Positions 1-8,034 of a DNA stretch of 64,000 bases are shown here, piece after piece (position 1 is the stretch's first letter; every line of letters starts with the position of its first letter). The notes beneath the pieces are model-generated. The model did not search any database. It saw only the letters and a list, made by a program, of their open reading frames with translations, and was not told the origin of the DNA. The DNA comes from Bacteroidia bacterium (GTDB lineage: Bacteria > Bacteroidota > Bacteroidia > Flavobacteriales > Flavobacteriaceae), in contig JAUIJA010000003.1 in assembly GCA_030431055.1 (NCBI GenBank), positions 62,001-126,000 on the forward strand. The letters run 5' to 3'. A program made the translations under genes and the position numbers.

Positions 1-2
1 GA

Positions 3-95
3 AAACGAATTCGCATGATTGAAACTTCTCACGGAAGTATAGGAATTGACACACCAGAAGATTTAGAAAAAGCGAGAGAATTACTTAAAAGCTAA
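3..95 (+). CDS. kdsB: 3-deoxy-manno-octulosonate cytidylyltransferase, C-terminal fragment
   Basis: Only the last 30 residues lie in the window; the gene is cut by the left edge. The fragment ends in a short segment reading [13 protein letters not shown], which resembles the conserved C-terminus of KdsB (the GVDTPEDLE motif). KdsB is the cytosolic enzyme that activates Kdo as CMP-Kdo for lipopolysaccharide core synthesis. The frame is open from base 3 to a TAA at 93-95, and the next gene starts 4 bases later, so the two are probably co-transcribed. The identification rests on this short tail only. Confidence 0.7.
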   Translation, partial: KRIRMIETSHGSIGIDTPEDLEKARELLKS

Positions 96-99
96 AATT

Positions 100-717
100 A
101 TGACACAAGAAGAATTAAAAAACCTAATTGGTTATAAAGAAGATAGAGTTGAGATTTTAAAAGCAAAAAAGCAATCTTTAGTAACTTTAGAAGAGGAAAT
201 TTCAACTTCAAAGTTTAAGCGTTCAATGCAATCGGCGTTTTATAATGTTAAGCGTTTTTTCTTATTATTTCTTACGGTTATTTTTATTCTAGCAGGTTTT
301 ACTGGATTAATTTATCCTAAGTTTTTATTTTTAAATTCCAGCAAGTATAAAAGTGACGTAGTTACTGATTTTCAGGACAATTATCAAAACAATACAAGTA
401 AAACACTAGAAATCAGTCTAAAAGAATTACAAGGAAATAATAAAGTTAATAACAAAACTGTTGTTCGTAATATTGAAGATTCTGTAGTAGAAGTTTCAGA
501 AGACAATGCTCATTTCTTTATTCGTGTAATTGCCTTTTCTTTAATTTTATTTGCTTTGGTTCTTTGGTATATTTCGAGTTTAACAATCGGAATTAGAAAT
601 AGAGAAGAAGTGGTCTCAAAAGTTATTGTTACAAATAAAGATATTATTAAAGATTACGAATTAAATATTGCTGAAGAAGAACGAGAAATTTCCGATTTAA
701 AACAGAAATTAAGCTAG
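100..717 (+). CDS. Two-pass membrane protein with coiled-coil ends, unknown function
   Basis: I do not recognise this 205-residue protein. It has a charged, helix-rich N-terminus (about residues 1-45), a hydrophobic segment at about 53-73, a polar region of about 65 residues, a second hydrophobic segment at about 138-163, and a Glu/Lys-rich C-terminal helix likely to form a coiled coil. The polar loop between the two membrane segments is probably periplasmic, with both coiled ends in the cytoplasm. It follows the kdsB tail by 4 bases and its 3' end overlaps the convergent methyltransferase gene by 9 bases. It is a clean open frame with normal codon use, so it is probably real. Confidence 0.75.
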   Translation: MTQEELKNLIGYKEDRVEILKAKKQSLVTLEEEISTSKFKRSMQSAFYNVKRFFLLFLTVIFILAGFTGLIYPKFLFLNSSKYKSDVVTDFQDNYQNNTSKTLEISLKELQGNNKVNNKTVVRNIEDSVVEVSEDNAHFFIRVIAFSLILFALVLWYISSLTIGIRNREEVVSKVIVTNKDIIKDYELNIAEEEREISDLKQKLS

Positions 718-1371
718 TTTTTTAATCGTGAAAAGTTCGTTGTGAACTTCAATTTTCGGATACATTCTCACCGAATAGTTTTCGTTAAAATGACTTTTGT
801 AAGTTGCATTTCGCCGTCTATCTTTAAAACCTAAAACCATAGTATTAAACAAGATAAATCCATTTACTTTAAGTTTTGAATTAACTTTATTTATAAAGTG
901 TTCTTCAAATAAAAAGCTCGGCATTTTTGTGTCTTGAAAAATATCGATGATAATTAAATCGTAGGTTTTTTTCGTTTTTAAAACAAACTCAAAAGCATCT
1001 TCAACAACTAATTCTAAATTCGGAATTTCATTTAATTTAAAATAAGTATTAGCAAGCTTCACAACTTCTTCATCAATTTCAACACCAGTAATTTTTCCTT
1101 TAAATTTCACTTCATCAACCAAAGTTTTTATAACACTTCCTGCAGCAACACCAAGCACTAAAACATTTTCAAAACCTTGAATTCGCTTATAACCAATATA
1201 TTTTAAGCCTTTACGTAAGATTCGCTGTAAACTTCCATAAGAATAATTCGTGTTTTCAGAATCTAAAACCAATTGTCCATTATTCCAAGTAACCTCCAAA
1301 TTTTTACTAATCTGAGATGGCTTTTGATAGATTTTTATCGGTAAAAGGTAACTTAAATACTTCTTAAACAT
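709..1371 (-). CDS. Spermidine-synthase-like SAM-dependent methyltransferase
   Basis: A class I Rossmann-fold protein of 220 residues. It shows the SAM or decarboxy-SAM binding loop VLVLGVAAGS at about 71-80, an acidic residue at the end of strand 2 (VEIDEE, about 98-103) and a DLIIIDIFQD segment near 139-148 that matches the aspartate-containing motif of spermidine synthases. It is shorter than typical SpeE (about 280 residues), so it may be a spermidine-synthase-like protein rather than a true aminopropyltransferase. The ATG at 1371 is preferred over a TTG one codon upstream. A polyamine role would fit the arginine decarboxylase further along, but that link is inference. Confidence 0.7.
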   Translation of the reverse strand: MFKKYLSYLLPIKIYQKPSQISKNLEVTWNNGQLVLDSENTNYSYGSLQRILRKGLKYIGYKRIQGFENVLVLGVAAGSVIKTLVDEVKFKGKITGVEIDEEVVKLANTYFKLNEIPNLELVVEDAFEFVLKTKKTYDLIIIDIFQDTKMPSFLFEEHFINKVNSKLKVNGFILFNTMVLGFKDRRRNATYKSHFNENYSVRMYPKIEVHNELFTIKKLA

Positions 1372-1426
1372 CAAAAAATGATTTATAATCGTAAATATAA
1401 TGTTATTTTTGAGGAAAATTTATCGA

Positions 1427-1975
1427 ATGAAAAAGTTTCTATATAAATTCATTTTTTTTAAGCTATTAGGTTGGAAAATAACCGGTGATATTCCAGCAAG
1501 TGTTAAAAAATGCGTTATGGTTGTTGTTCCGCATACAAGTTGGTACGATTTTTTTCTTGGAATTTTCACAAGAGGAATAATGGGACTAGAAATGAATTTT
1601 GTTGGCAAAAAAGAACTTTTTACATTTCCTTTTGGATATTATTTTAAATGGGTTGGTGGCGCACCTTTAAACAGAAGTAAAAACGAGAATAAAGTTGATG
1701 CAATTGCTAAAATATTTGCAGAAAAAGACGTTTTTCGATTAGCAATCGCTCCAGAAGGAACAAGAAAAAAAGTAAAAGAATGGAAAACAGGATTTTACTA
1801 TATTGCTTTAAAAGCAAATGTTCCTATAATTCCTGTAGGTTTTGATTACGAAAACAAAGAAGTTAAGTTATTTGAAGCTTTTACACCAACAGGCGATAAA
1901 GAAGCTGATTTTGAATATTTACAGAGTTTATTCAGAGGAATAAAAGGTAAAATTCCTGAAAACAGCTTTGAATAA
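1427..1975 (+). CDS. 1-acyl-sn-glycerol-3-phosphate acyltransferase family protein (PlsC-like)
   Basis: Membrane-associated glycerolipid acyltransferase of 182 residues. The catalytic HxxxxD motif is present as H36-TSWY-D41, and the substrate-binding EGTR motif is at 110-113 (PEGTRKKV). A hydrophobic N-terminus provides membrane association. It probably transfers an acyl chain to lysophosphatidate or a lipid-like acceptor. The frame is open from an ATG at 1400, but a TAnnTTTG-type -7 box (1404-1411) lies just inside that longer version, so I take the ATG at 1427, which starts MKKFLYKF. The gene is divergent from the methyltransferase gene and convergent with the XRE regulator. Confidence 0.85.
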   Translation: MKKFLYKFIFFKLLGWKITGDIPASVKKCVMVVVPHTSWYDFFLGIFTRGIMGLEMNFVGKKELFTFPFGYYFKWVGGAPLNRSKNENKVDAIAKIFAEKDVFRLAIAPEGTRKKVKEWKTGFYYIALKANVPIIPVGFDYENKEVKLFEAFTPTGDKEADFEYLQSLFRGIKGKIPENSFE

Positions 1976-1981
1976 CGCTAG

Positions 1982-2416
1982 TTATTCAGGTTGATAACTC
2001 TTAAAAGTTCCGTTTTTATAAAAAATCACAATTTTATCAATTGATGATTGTTCAACTTTAGCTGTAGTTTCCAAATTTTCTTGTTTAACTAGATTTTCTA
2101 CAACTTCATTTTTATCACTAATTTGCTTTTCTTCAGAAAGATCTTCTTTATTGCTATTTTGAATTGGAGTAGAAGTGAAGTTTTCTTCGTTTTTAGGAAA
2201 TTCCCCTTTTCCTTGTAATAACCAATACAAATCTACTTCTTTAAAAACATCTGTAACTTTTAATACAAACTCTAAACTTGGCTTATTTCTACCAGAGAGT
2301 AGGTGAGATAAACTCGAGCGTTGTACGCCAATTTTATCAGCAAAAGAAGAAGCCGTTAGACTGTAATAATCTAATATCGTTTGTAGTTTAGATGTAAATT
2401 CTTCGATGTTTAACAT
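1982..2416 (-). CDS. XRE-family helix-turn-helix transcriptional regulator
   Basis: 144-residue DNA-binding protein. Residues about 9-65 form a Cro/C1-type HTH domain (DKIGVQRSSLSHLLSGRNKPS is its recognition region). The remainder is a polar, low-complexity Glu/Asn/Lys linker and a short C-terminal segment. There is no peptidase or sensor domain. Its start lies beside a divergent intergenic region holding five TTACA-n2-TGTAA palindromes, one of them 27 bases upstream of its ATG, which makes autoregulation and control of the divergent M14 peptidase gene likely. That regulatory role is inferred from layout. Confidence 0.85.
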   Translation of the reverse strand: MLNIEEFTSKLQTILDYYSLTASSFADKIGVQRSSLSHLLSGRNKPSLEFVLKVTDVFKEVDLYWLLQGKGEFPKNEENFTSTPIQNSNKEDLSEEKQISDKNEVVENLVKQENLETTAKVEQSSIDKIVIFYKNGTFKSYQPE

Positions 2417-2442
2417 TGTAACAAATGTGATTTCAAATGGTG

Positions 2443-2702
2443 TTACAAATGTAATTAGAATCTAAAAACAAAACAAGTTTACAATTGTAAAACTCAATTT
2501 ATTTATTAAACTATAACTTTAAATGCTAGTTATAAATAACTGATATATAGTATTTTAAATTATTAAACAATATTTGTTTAATTGTGTGAACTTTTAATTC
2601 TATTAGTTAATTCATTAGATGTAAATTATGTTTACAAGTGTAATTTATTTCGAATATCTTTTTGTTTACATTTGTAAAAATTAAGTTGTTTACATTTGTA
2701 AC
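2443..2702. promoter_or_regulatory. Array of TTTACA-TGTAAA palindromes between divergent genes
   Basis: Five imperfect to perfect copies of one dyad occur in the 298-base gap between the XRE regulator and the M14 peptidase: 2443-2454 (TTACAAATGTAA), 2478-2491 (TTTACAATTGTAAA, perfect), 2632-2643 (TTACAAGTGTAA), 2665-2678 (TTTACATTTGTAAA) and 2689-2702 (TTTACATTTGTAAC). A weaker relative sits at 2412-2427 over the regulator start codon. The last copy contains TACATTTG, a match to the Bacteroidetes -7 box, and a TTG lies 16 bases upstream at 2672-2674. A repressor bound there would therefore cover the peptidase promoter. Confidence 0.65.
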
Positions 2703-2714
2703 AAATCCAACGTA

Positions 2715-3869
2715 ATGAATTTTTTAGATTTAGCAACTCATTATTTATATAATCCAATTAAAGGACGTTATCAAACAAACGATTCAATTCAAGTTTTTTT
2801 AAAAACGCTTTCACATGAATTTATTCAAAAGGAAATAGGAACATCTTTTTTAAAGAAACCGATAACAAGTATTCAGTTTGGTTCAGGTAAAATAAAAGTT
2901 TTAATGTGGTCGCAAATGCACGGAAACGAATCGACTACAACTAAAGGCTTAATCGATTTTTTAAACTATTTGAATTCTGAAGAAAATGCTAAAGAAATCA
3001 AGGATAACTTTACCTTATTATGTGTTCCTATCTTAAATCCGGATGGAGCTGAGTTATACACGAGAGAAAATGCAGTCAAAGTAGATTTAAATCGGGATGC
3101 TAAAAATATAACGCAACCTGAGAGTAAAGTTTTAAGAGCGCTTTATTTGAATTTTCAGCCTGATGTTTGCTTTAACCTACATGATCAACGTACAATTTTT
3201 GCTGCTGGCGATTCTAAACTTCCAGCAACAATGTCTTTTTTAGCACCAGCTTACAATAAGAAAAGGGAGTTTAATGAAGTTCGTTTAAAAACAGTTGCGA
3301 TTATTAACGCTATTAATGCTGAGCTTCAAAAAATTATACCAAATCAAGTTGGACGATATGATGATGCGTTCAACGAAAACTGTATAGGAGATTATTTAAT
3401 GACTCAAAATACGCCAACAATCTTATTTGAAGCCGGACATTACAAAGATGATTATCAGCGTGATGAAGTACGAAAATTCGTGTTTGTTTCCATTTTATCT
3501 GCACTAACAAAAATTGCTAGTGACTTTAATGATTTTGATAATGAATTAGAGGATTATTTGAAAATTCCTCAAAACAAAGTTAGTTTTCAGGATTTTCTTT
3601 ACAAAAACATTAAAATTAACGATGACGGAAACGAAAAAATAATTAATTTTGCCGCTCATTTTAAAGAAGTTCTAAAAAACGCTAAAATAGAGTTTGAAGC
3701 AAGAATTTCAGAAATTGAATGTGTTGAGAGTAAATTAGGTCATTTTGAATTCGACGGAATGAAGTTTGAATTTGATTCGGAATTTGGAAAAAAACCAATA
3801 ATTGACAAAAAAGCTGATTTTTCTTTAAATAAAATGTTAAAATTCCGCAATGGTTTGCAAATAAATTAA
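2715..3869 (+). CDS. M14-family zinc metallocarboxypeptidase
   Basis: 384-residue peptidase. Zinc ligands are visible as H69-xx-E72 in QMHGNES and a third histidine at about 156 (CFNLHDQRT). LNPDGAELYTR and VDLNRDAK (about 107-128) are characteristic of the M14 fold, and ILFEAGHYKDD near 235-245 carries the likely catalytic glutamate. There is no signal peptide, so it is predicted to be cytosolic, trimming peptides or amide-linked substrates. The start ATG is only 12 bases after the last palindrome of the upstream operator array, so the leader is very short. It is divergent from the XRE regulator. Confidence 0.85.
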   Translation: MNFLDLATHYLYNPIKGRYQTNDSIQVFLKTLSHEFIQKEIGTSFLKKPITSIQFGSGKIKVLMWSQMHGNESTTTKGLIDFLNYLNSEENAKEIKDNFTLLCVPILNPDGAELYTRENAVKVDLNRDAKNITQPESKVLRALYLNFQPDVCFNLHDQRTIFAAGDSKLPATMSFLAPAYNKKREFNEVRLKTVAIINAINAELQKIIPNQVGRYDDAFNENCIGDYLMTQNTPTILFEAGHYKDDYQRDEVRKFVFVSILSALTKIASDFNDFDNELEDYLKIPQNKVSFQDFLYKNIKINDDGNEKIINFAAHFKEVLKNAKIEFEARISEIECVESKLGHFEFDGMKFEFDSEFGKKPIIDKKADFSLNKMLKFRNGLQIN

Positions 3870-3914
3870 TATTTTTGCCCAGTAATTATAAACACAATTT
3901 TTTAAGCACTTTAT

Positions 3915-4394
3915 ATGAGTAAGTTTCGTTTAGATGAAGTTGATCATCAAATTTTGGACATGTTAATCGATAATACACGTGTTCCTTTTACAGATATTGC
4001 AAAAAAACTTTTAATTTCAGCTGGAACAGTTCATGTTCGTGTTAAGAAAATGGAAGATGCGGGAATTATCCAAGGTTCGTCATTAACATTAGATTACGAA
4101 AAGTTAGGATATTCATTTATTGCATATGTAGGAGTTTTTCTTCATAATACTTCTCAAACTAAATTTGTTTTAGAGCGCATTAGCGAAATTCCATATGTAA
4201 CAGTTGCACACGTAACTACAGGAAAGTTTAATGTATTCTGTAAAATTAGAGCTAGAGATACAAAACATGCAAAAGAAGTTATCTTTATGATTGATGACAT
4301 CGAAGGAGTTTACAGAACTGAAACGATGATTTCTCTTGAAGAAAGCATTAATGATAAGAGACGATTAATGCACACAATTTTTAAAGAAATGTAA
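3915..4394 (+). CDS. Lrp/AsnC-family transcriptional regulator
   Basis: 159-residue regulator with the standard two-domain plan: an N-terminal AsnC-type HTH at about 6-60 (DEVDHQILDML at its start and ISAGTVHVRVKKME as the recognition helix) and a C-terminal RAM/ligand-sensing domain at about 70-150. Such proteins form octamers and respond to amino acids. A -7-like box TATTTTTG lies at 3870-3877, upstream of the ATG. A strong hairpin terminator follows directly at 4400-4424, so it is transcribed alone. Confidence 0.9.
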   Translation: MSKFRLDEVDHQILDMLIDNTRVPFTDIAKKLLISAGTVHVRVKKMEDAGIIQGSSLTLDYEKLGYSFIAYVGVFLHNTSQTKFVLERISEIPYVTVAHVTTGKFNVFCKIRARDTKHAKEVIFMIDDIEGVYRTETMISLEESINDKRRLMHTIFKEM

Positions 4395-4437
4395 TTTTTA
4401 ATCCCGATTTATTCGGGATTTTTTAATCCTTGTATTC
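4395..4437 (+). other. Short intergenic region before dinB-family gene
   Basis: Contains the Lrp-gene terminator (4400-4424) and then only 13 bases before the DinB-family ATG. No separate promoter could be located. Confidence 0.4.
4400..4424 (+). terminator. Rho-independent terminator after the Lrp gene
   Basis: Perfect 8-bp stem AATCCCGA / TCGGGATT (4400-4407 and 4413-4420) with a 5-base loop, running into a T tract to 4424. It sits 6 bases after the Lrp/AsnC stop codon. Confidence 0.85.
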
Positions 4438-4947
4438 ATGCATTTTGAAGCTAACGAATTTGGCGCTTATTACAAACCGTATATTGAAAAAGCTATTCAT
4501 TATAATTCAATACTTGAAGGTTTAACCAAAAACAGTAAGGAAGTAATTGCTTTTTTTGAAAATTTACCTTCTGAGAAATTAGAATTTCAATATGCAGTAG
4601 GAAAATGGACACCAAAAGACATTTTATTGCATTTAATAGATGTTGAAAGAGTTTTTACATATCGCGGATTGTGCATTGCTAGAAATGATAAAACAGAGTT
4701 TCCAGGATTTGAAGAAAATGATTACGTAAACGAAGCAAATGCAAACACAAGAGAACTGAAAGATTTAATTGAAGAATTTAAAACAGTTAGAAGTTCTACA
4801 GTTTCTTTATACAATTCGTTTAATAACGAACAGTTAAAAAGAGTAGGAGTTGCTTCTTCTGCTTCGGTTTCTGTTAGAGCGCTAGCCTATATGACAATTG
4901 GGCATTATATACACCACATACAAGTAATAAAAGAACGATATTTATAA
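4438..4947 (+). CDS. DinB-family protein
   Basis: 169-residue four-helix-bundle protein of the DinB/YfiT superfamily. The three histidines expected to hold a metal are visible: H76 in ILLHLIDVERV, and two in the C-terminal GHYIHHIQVIKERY segment. Family members are thiol-dependent transferases or hydrolases, in some bacteria using bacillithiol. This is relevant because bshA is also in this window, but a functional link is speculative. It starts 14 bases after a terminator, so it needs its own promoter, which I could not pinpoint. Confidence 0.85.
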   Translation: MHFEANEFGAYYKPYIEKAIHYNSILEGLTKNSKEVIAFFENLPSEKLEFQYAVGKWTPKDILLHLIDVERVFTYRGLCIARNDKTEFPGFEENDYVNEANANTRELKDLIEEFKTVRSSTVSLYNSFNNEQLKRVGVASSASVSVRALAYMTIGHYIHHIQVIKERYL

Positions 4948-4950
4948 AAA

Positions 4951-4978
4951 AAAGGAAAGCATTTGCTTTCCTTTTTTA
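4951..4978. terminator. Bidirectional terminator between convergent genes
   Basis: Stem AAAGGAAAGC / GCTTTCCTTT (4951-4960 and 4965-4974) with flanking A and T tracts on either side. It lies between the DinB gene (ends 4947) and the minus-strand gene ending at 4980, and can serve both. Confidence 0.85.
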
Positions 4979-4979
4979 T

Positions 4980-5276
4980 TTAATCTTCGTCAGATTCGTC
5001 TGCTACTTCTAAATCTTTTAAGTCTAAATCGTCGTTTCCGTTATCATCATCCAAATCATCTTCGTCGAAGTTTTCAATTCTATCTGCAAGTTTTGTACTA
5101 ACTTTTACCAAGTAAATAGTGTCTTCTGTTCGTACTTCAACAGCTTCAACTGTTTCATTTTTAGCATTTTTGAAGCGAATGATATCTGAATCTTCATATC
5201 CTTCAGGAAACCTATCTACTAGTAGCGTTAAGATTTCGTTTGTTAATTTTGCATAATCAACAATTACTCTTTTCAT
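4980..5276 (-). CDS. Small acidic conserved protein, unknown function
   Basis: 98-residue protein with a folded N-terminal part (about 1-65, rich in beta-prone residues such as EAVEVRTEDTIYLVKVSTK) and a strongly acidic Asp/Glu/Asn tail (about 68-98). Homologous small proteins with acidic tails are familiar in flavobacteria, but I know no function for them. The gene is monocistronic, next to a bidirectional terminator, and upstream of (not in an operon with) the deoxyhypusine-synthase-like gene, which ends 87 bases away. Confidence 0.75.
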   Translation of the reverse strand: MKRVIVDYAKLTNEILTLLVDRFPEGYEDSDIIRFKNAKNETVEAVEVRTEDTIYLVKVSTKLADRIENFDEDDLDDDNGNDDLDLKDLEVADESDED

Positions 5277-5362
5277 TGGGTTACTTTTTGTATTGTTTTT
5301 TTTTCAAATGTAATACCGAAAATGAAATAATCAAATACTTTATTGTTTTTTTTCGTTAAAAA

Positions 5363-6337
5363 TTACCAACCTAAAATATAAGCAAAAATCAGTGGTGCAA
5401 CTATTGTCGCATCTGATTCTACAATGAATTTTGGCGTGTTAATATCTAATTTCCCCCAAGTTATTTTTTCATTTGGAACTGCTCCAGAATAAGAACCATA
5501 ACTTGTTGTTGAATCTGAAATTTGACAGAAATATGCCCAAAATGGAACATCATGCATTTCCATATCTTGATATAACATTGGTACAACACAAATAGGGAAG
5601 TCACCAGCAATTCCTCCACCAATTTGGAAGAATCCAATTCCTTTTCCTGCACAATTATCTCTGTACCAATCTGCAAGCCACATCATATATTCAACACCAC
5701 TTTTCATAGTTGTAGCTTTGAATTCTCCTTTGATACAGTATGAAGCAAAAATGTTACCCATTGTACTATCTTCCCAACCAGGAACTACAATTGGAATGTT
5801 TTTTTCTGCAGCTGCAACCATCCAAGAATCTTTTGGATCAATTTCATAATACTGTTCTAAAACTCCAGAGTTAATCATTTGATACATAAATTCATGTGGA
5901 AAATATCTTTCGCCAGCTTTATCAGCTTTGTTCCAAATGTCATGTAAATGCGATTGTAGTCTTCTAAAAGCTTCTTCTTCAGGAATACAAGTGTCAGTTA
6001 CACGATTGTAATGGTTTTCTAATAAATCCCATTCCTCTTGTGGCGATAAATCTCTATAATTTGGAACTCTTTTATATGAATTATGCGCAACCAAGTTCAT
6101 AATATCTTCTTCAAGATTTGCTCCTGTACAAGAAATAATATGAATTTTATCTTGACGAATCATTTCTGCTAATGATTTACCTAGTTCAGCTGTTGACATT
6201 GCTCCCGCTAGAGTAACCATCATTTTACCATTATCTAACAAGTGTTCTTCGTAGCCTTTAGCCGCATCAACTAAAGCAGCAGCATTAAAGTGCAAATAAT
6301 GTTTTTCTACAAATTGACTAATTGGACCTTTATTCAT
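5363..6337 (-). CDS. Deoxyhypusine-synthase-family protein (likely homospermidine synthase)
   Basis: 324-residue NAD-dependent aminobutyl transferase of the deoxyhypusine synthase family. Seen: the glycine-rich GFFQIGGGIAGDFPI segment, a serine-rich SDSTTSYGSYSGAVPNE loop, and WGK with K296 matching the catalytic lysine of the eukaryotic enzyme. Bacteria lack eIF5A, and bacterial homologues are known or thought to make homospermidine or related polyamines, so the literal deoxyhypusine name is misleading. It lies 8 bases downstream of the arginine decarboxylase gene, clearly one operon for polyamine synthesis. No agmatinase gene is in this cluster. Confidence 0.85.
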   Translation of the reverse strand: MNKGPISQFVEKHYLHFNAAALVDAAKGYEEHLLDNGKMMVTLAGAMSTAELGKSLAEMIRQDKIHIISCTGANLEEDIMNLVAHNSYKRVPNYRDLSPQEEWDLLENHYNRVTDTCIPEEEAFRRLQSHLHDIWNKADKAGERYFPHEFMYQMINSGVLEQYYEIDPKDSWMVAAAEKNIPIVVPGWEDSTMGNIFASYCIKGEFKATTMKSGVEYMMWLADWYRDNCAGKGIGFFQIGGGIAGDFPICVVPMLYQDMEMHDVPFWAYFCQISDSTTSYGSYSGAVPNEKITWGKLDINTPKFIVESDATIVAPLIFAYILGW

Positions 6338-6345
6338 TTTTAATT

Positions 6346-7746
6346 TTATTTTTTGTTATAACCTAAAATATCTAAAACTTCATCGGCATTTTGTTGCTGA
6401 GAAAATACTTCTGTAGCTAAAATTCCGTTTTTATCTCTATCGATTAAAATATGCTTTGGTTGTGGAATTAAACAGTGATGTAAACCTCCAAAACCTCCTA
6501 TAGTTTCTTGATAAGCTCCTGTGTTGAAAAATCCTATATATAATGGTTTTTCACGATTATATTTAGGTAAATAAACAGCATTCATGTGTTGTTCTGAATT
6601 GTAATAATCATCAGAATCACATGTTAATCCGCCTAATAAAACTCTTTCGTAAGTATCATTCCAACGGTTTACCGCCAACATAACAAAACGCTTGTTGATA
6701 GCCCAAGTATCAGGTAAAGTTGTAATGAAAGAAGAATCAATCATATTCCAGTTTTCTCTATCGTTTTGTTGTTTTTGATACAATACTTCGTAAATAGCTC
6801 CGCCAGATTCTCCAACAGTAAACGAACCAAATTCTGTAAAGATATTTGGAACTTCAACTTCAGCTTCATCACATGCAATCTTGATTTGATTTAAGATTTC
6901 TTCAATCATATATTGATAATCGTAATCAAATGCTAAAGAATTTTTAATTGGAAATCCGCCGCCAATATTTAAACTATCAAGTGTAGGACATTCTTTTTTC
7001 AAAGCGATGTACACTTTCATACATTTTAAAAGTTCGTTCCAATAATATGCTGTATCGCGAATTCCTGTATTAATAAAGAAGTGAAGCATTTTAAGTTCAA
7101 CTTTCTTATTCTCTTGAATTTGCTTACGATAAAACGGAACAATGTTTTTATAACCAATTCCTAAACGAGAAGTGTAGAACTCAAATTTTGGTTCTTCTTC
7201 CGCAGCAATACGAATTCCGATTTTGATTTTACTTTTGATTTTCTCTTGTAATAAATCTAATTCTTCGTAATTATCGATTACTGGAATTGTATTTTTATGT
7301 CCGTTATTGATTAAACGTGCAATGTTATCAATATAAGCATCACGCTTAAAACCGTTGCAAACTACAAATGTATTTTTATTGATTTTTCCTTCTTCAATAA
7401 GGCTTTCAACAATATTAATATCAAAAGCAGATGATGTTTCAATATGAATGTTATTTTTTAAAGCTTCATCTAAAACGAATTTAAAATGAGAACTTTTTGT
7501 ACAGTAACAATAATAGTATTTACCATCATAATCTAATTTTTCCATTGCGTTTCTAAACCAAATTTTAGATTGGCGAATGTTCTTAGAAATTTTTGGTAAA
7601 TACGTGAATTTTAATGGCGTTCCATATTCTTCGACTAATTTCATTAAATCGATTCCGTGAAACTGTAATGAATCTTTATTTAAAGTAAATTCTTCTTGTG
7701 GGAAGTAAAAAGTTTGATTAATTAAATCGGAATAACTTGTTTTCAT
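6346..7746 (-). CDS. Biosynthetic-type arginine decarboxylase (alanine racemase fold, PLP)
   Basis: 466-residue PLP enzyme of fold type III, predicted to convert arginine to agmatine. The PLP lysine is K84 in YCYCTKSSHF. A glycine-rich phosphate-binding segment (LNIGGGFPI) and the C-terminal CDSDD substrate-binding motif are present, followed by the GAYQETIGGFGG segment. It is shorter than E. coli SpeA (about 658 residues), matching the Bacteroidetes form without the extra domains. It is the first gene of the two-gene polyamine operon. Specificity for arginine rather than another basic amino acid comes from family resemblance. Confidence 0.85.
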   Translation of the reverse strand: MKTSYSDLINQTFYFPQEEFTLNKDSLQFHGIDLMKLVEEYGTPLKFTYLPKISKNIRQSKIWFRNAMEKLDYDGKYYYCYCTKSSHFKFVLDEALKNNIHIETSSAFDINIVESLIEEGKINKNTFVVCNGFKRDAYIDNIARLINNGHKNTIPVIDNYEELDLLQEKIKSKIKIGIRIAAEEEPKFEFYTSRLGIGYKNIVPFYRKQIQENKKVELKMLHFFINTGIRDTAYYWNELLKCMKVYIALKKECPTLDSLNIGGGFPIKNSLAFDYDYQYMIEEILNQIKIACDEAEVEVPNIFTEFGSFTVGESGGAIYEVLYQKQQNDRENWNMIDSSFITTLPDTWAINKRFVMLAVNRWNDTYERVLLGGLTCDSDDYYNSEQHMNAVYLPKYNREKPLYIGFFNTGAYQETIGGFGGLHHCLIPQPKHILIDRDKNGILATEVFSQQQNADEVLDILGYNKK

Positions 7747-7814
7747 TATTCTGTTAAGGTTAAAATTTATTAAATAAGCTAAATATTACTCAAACATATA
7801 TTTCAAACTGCATC

Positions 7815-7985
7815 TCAAACTCTAATATTAGCAAAAATTATTGGTAATTTCTTATAATTCGCTTTTAAAAGTAAAAATAAATCGATAAATGTATGTTCTT
7901 GATATTGTTTTAACAAACAATACAATTCTTTCCAGCTTTTAATTGGATAAAATTTAGGTTGTAGCAAAATACATTTAACTTTCAT
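7815..7985 (-). CDS. Possible 56-residue small protein
   Basis: An ATG at 7985 opens a 57-codon frame on the minus strand ending at 7815, within the 288-base gap between aroB and the arginine decarboxylase gene. The peptide begins MKVKCILLQPKFYPIKSW, is basic, and has alternating hydrophobic stretches without an obvious membrane span. Codon use is normal for the region. It lies between two same-strand genes. I do not recognise it, and it could be chance; comparison with related genomes would decide. Confidence 0.35.
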   Translation of the reverse strand: MKVKCILLQPKFYPIKSWKELYCLLKQYQEHTFIDLFLLLKANYKKLPIIFANIRV

Positions 7986-8034
7986 TAGAGCAAATGTATA
8001 AAATAAAAATATAGAAAATTAAATTTATTTTTAA

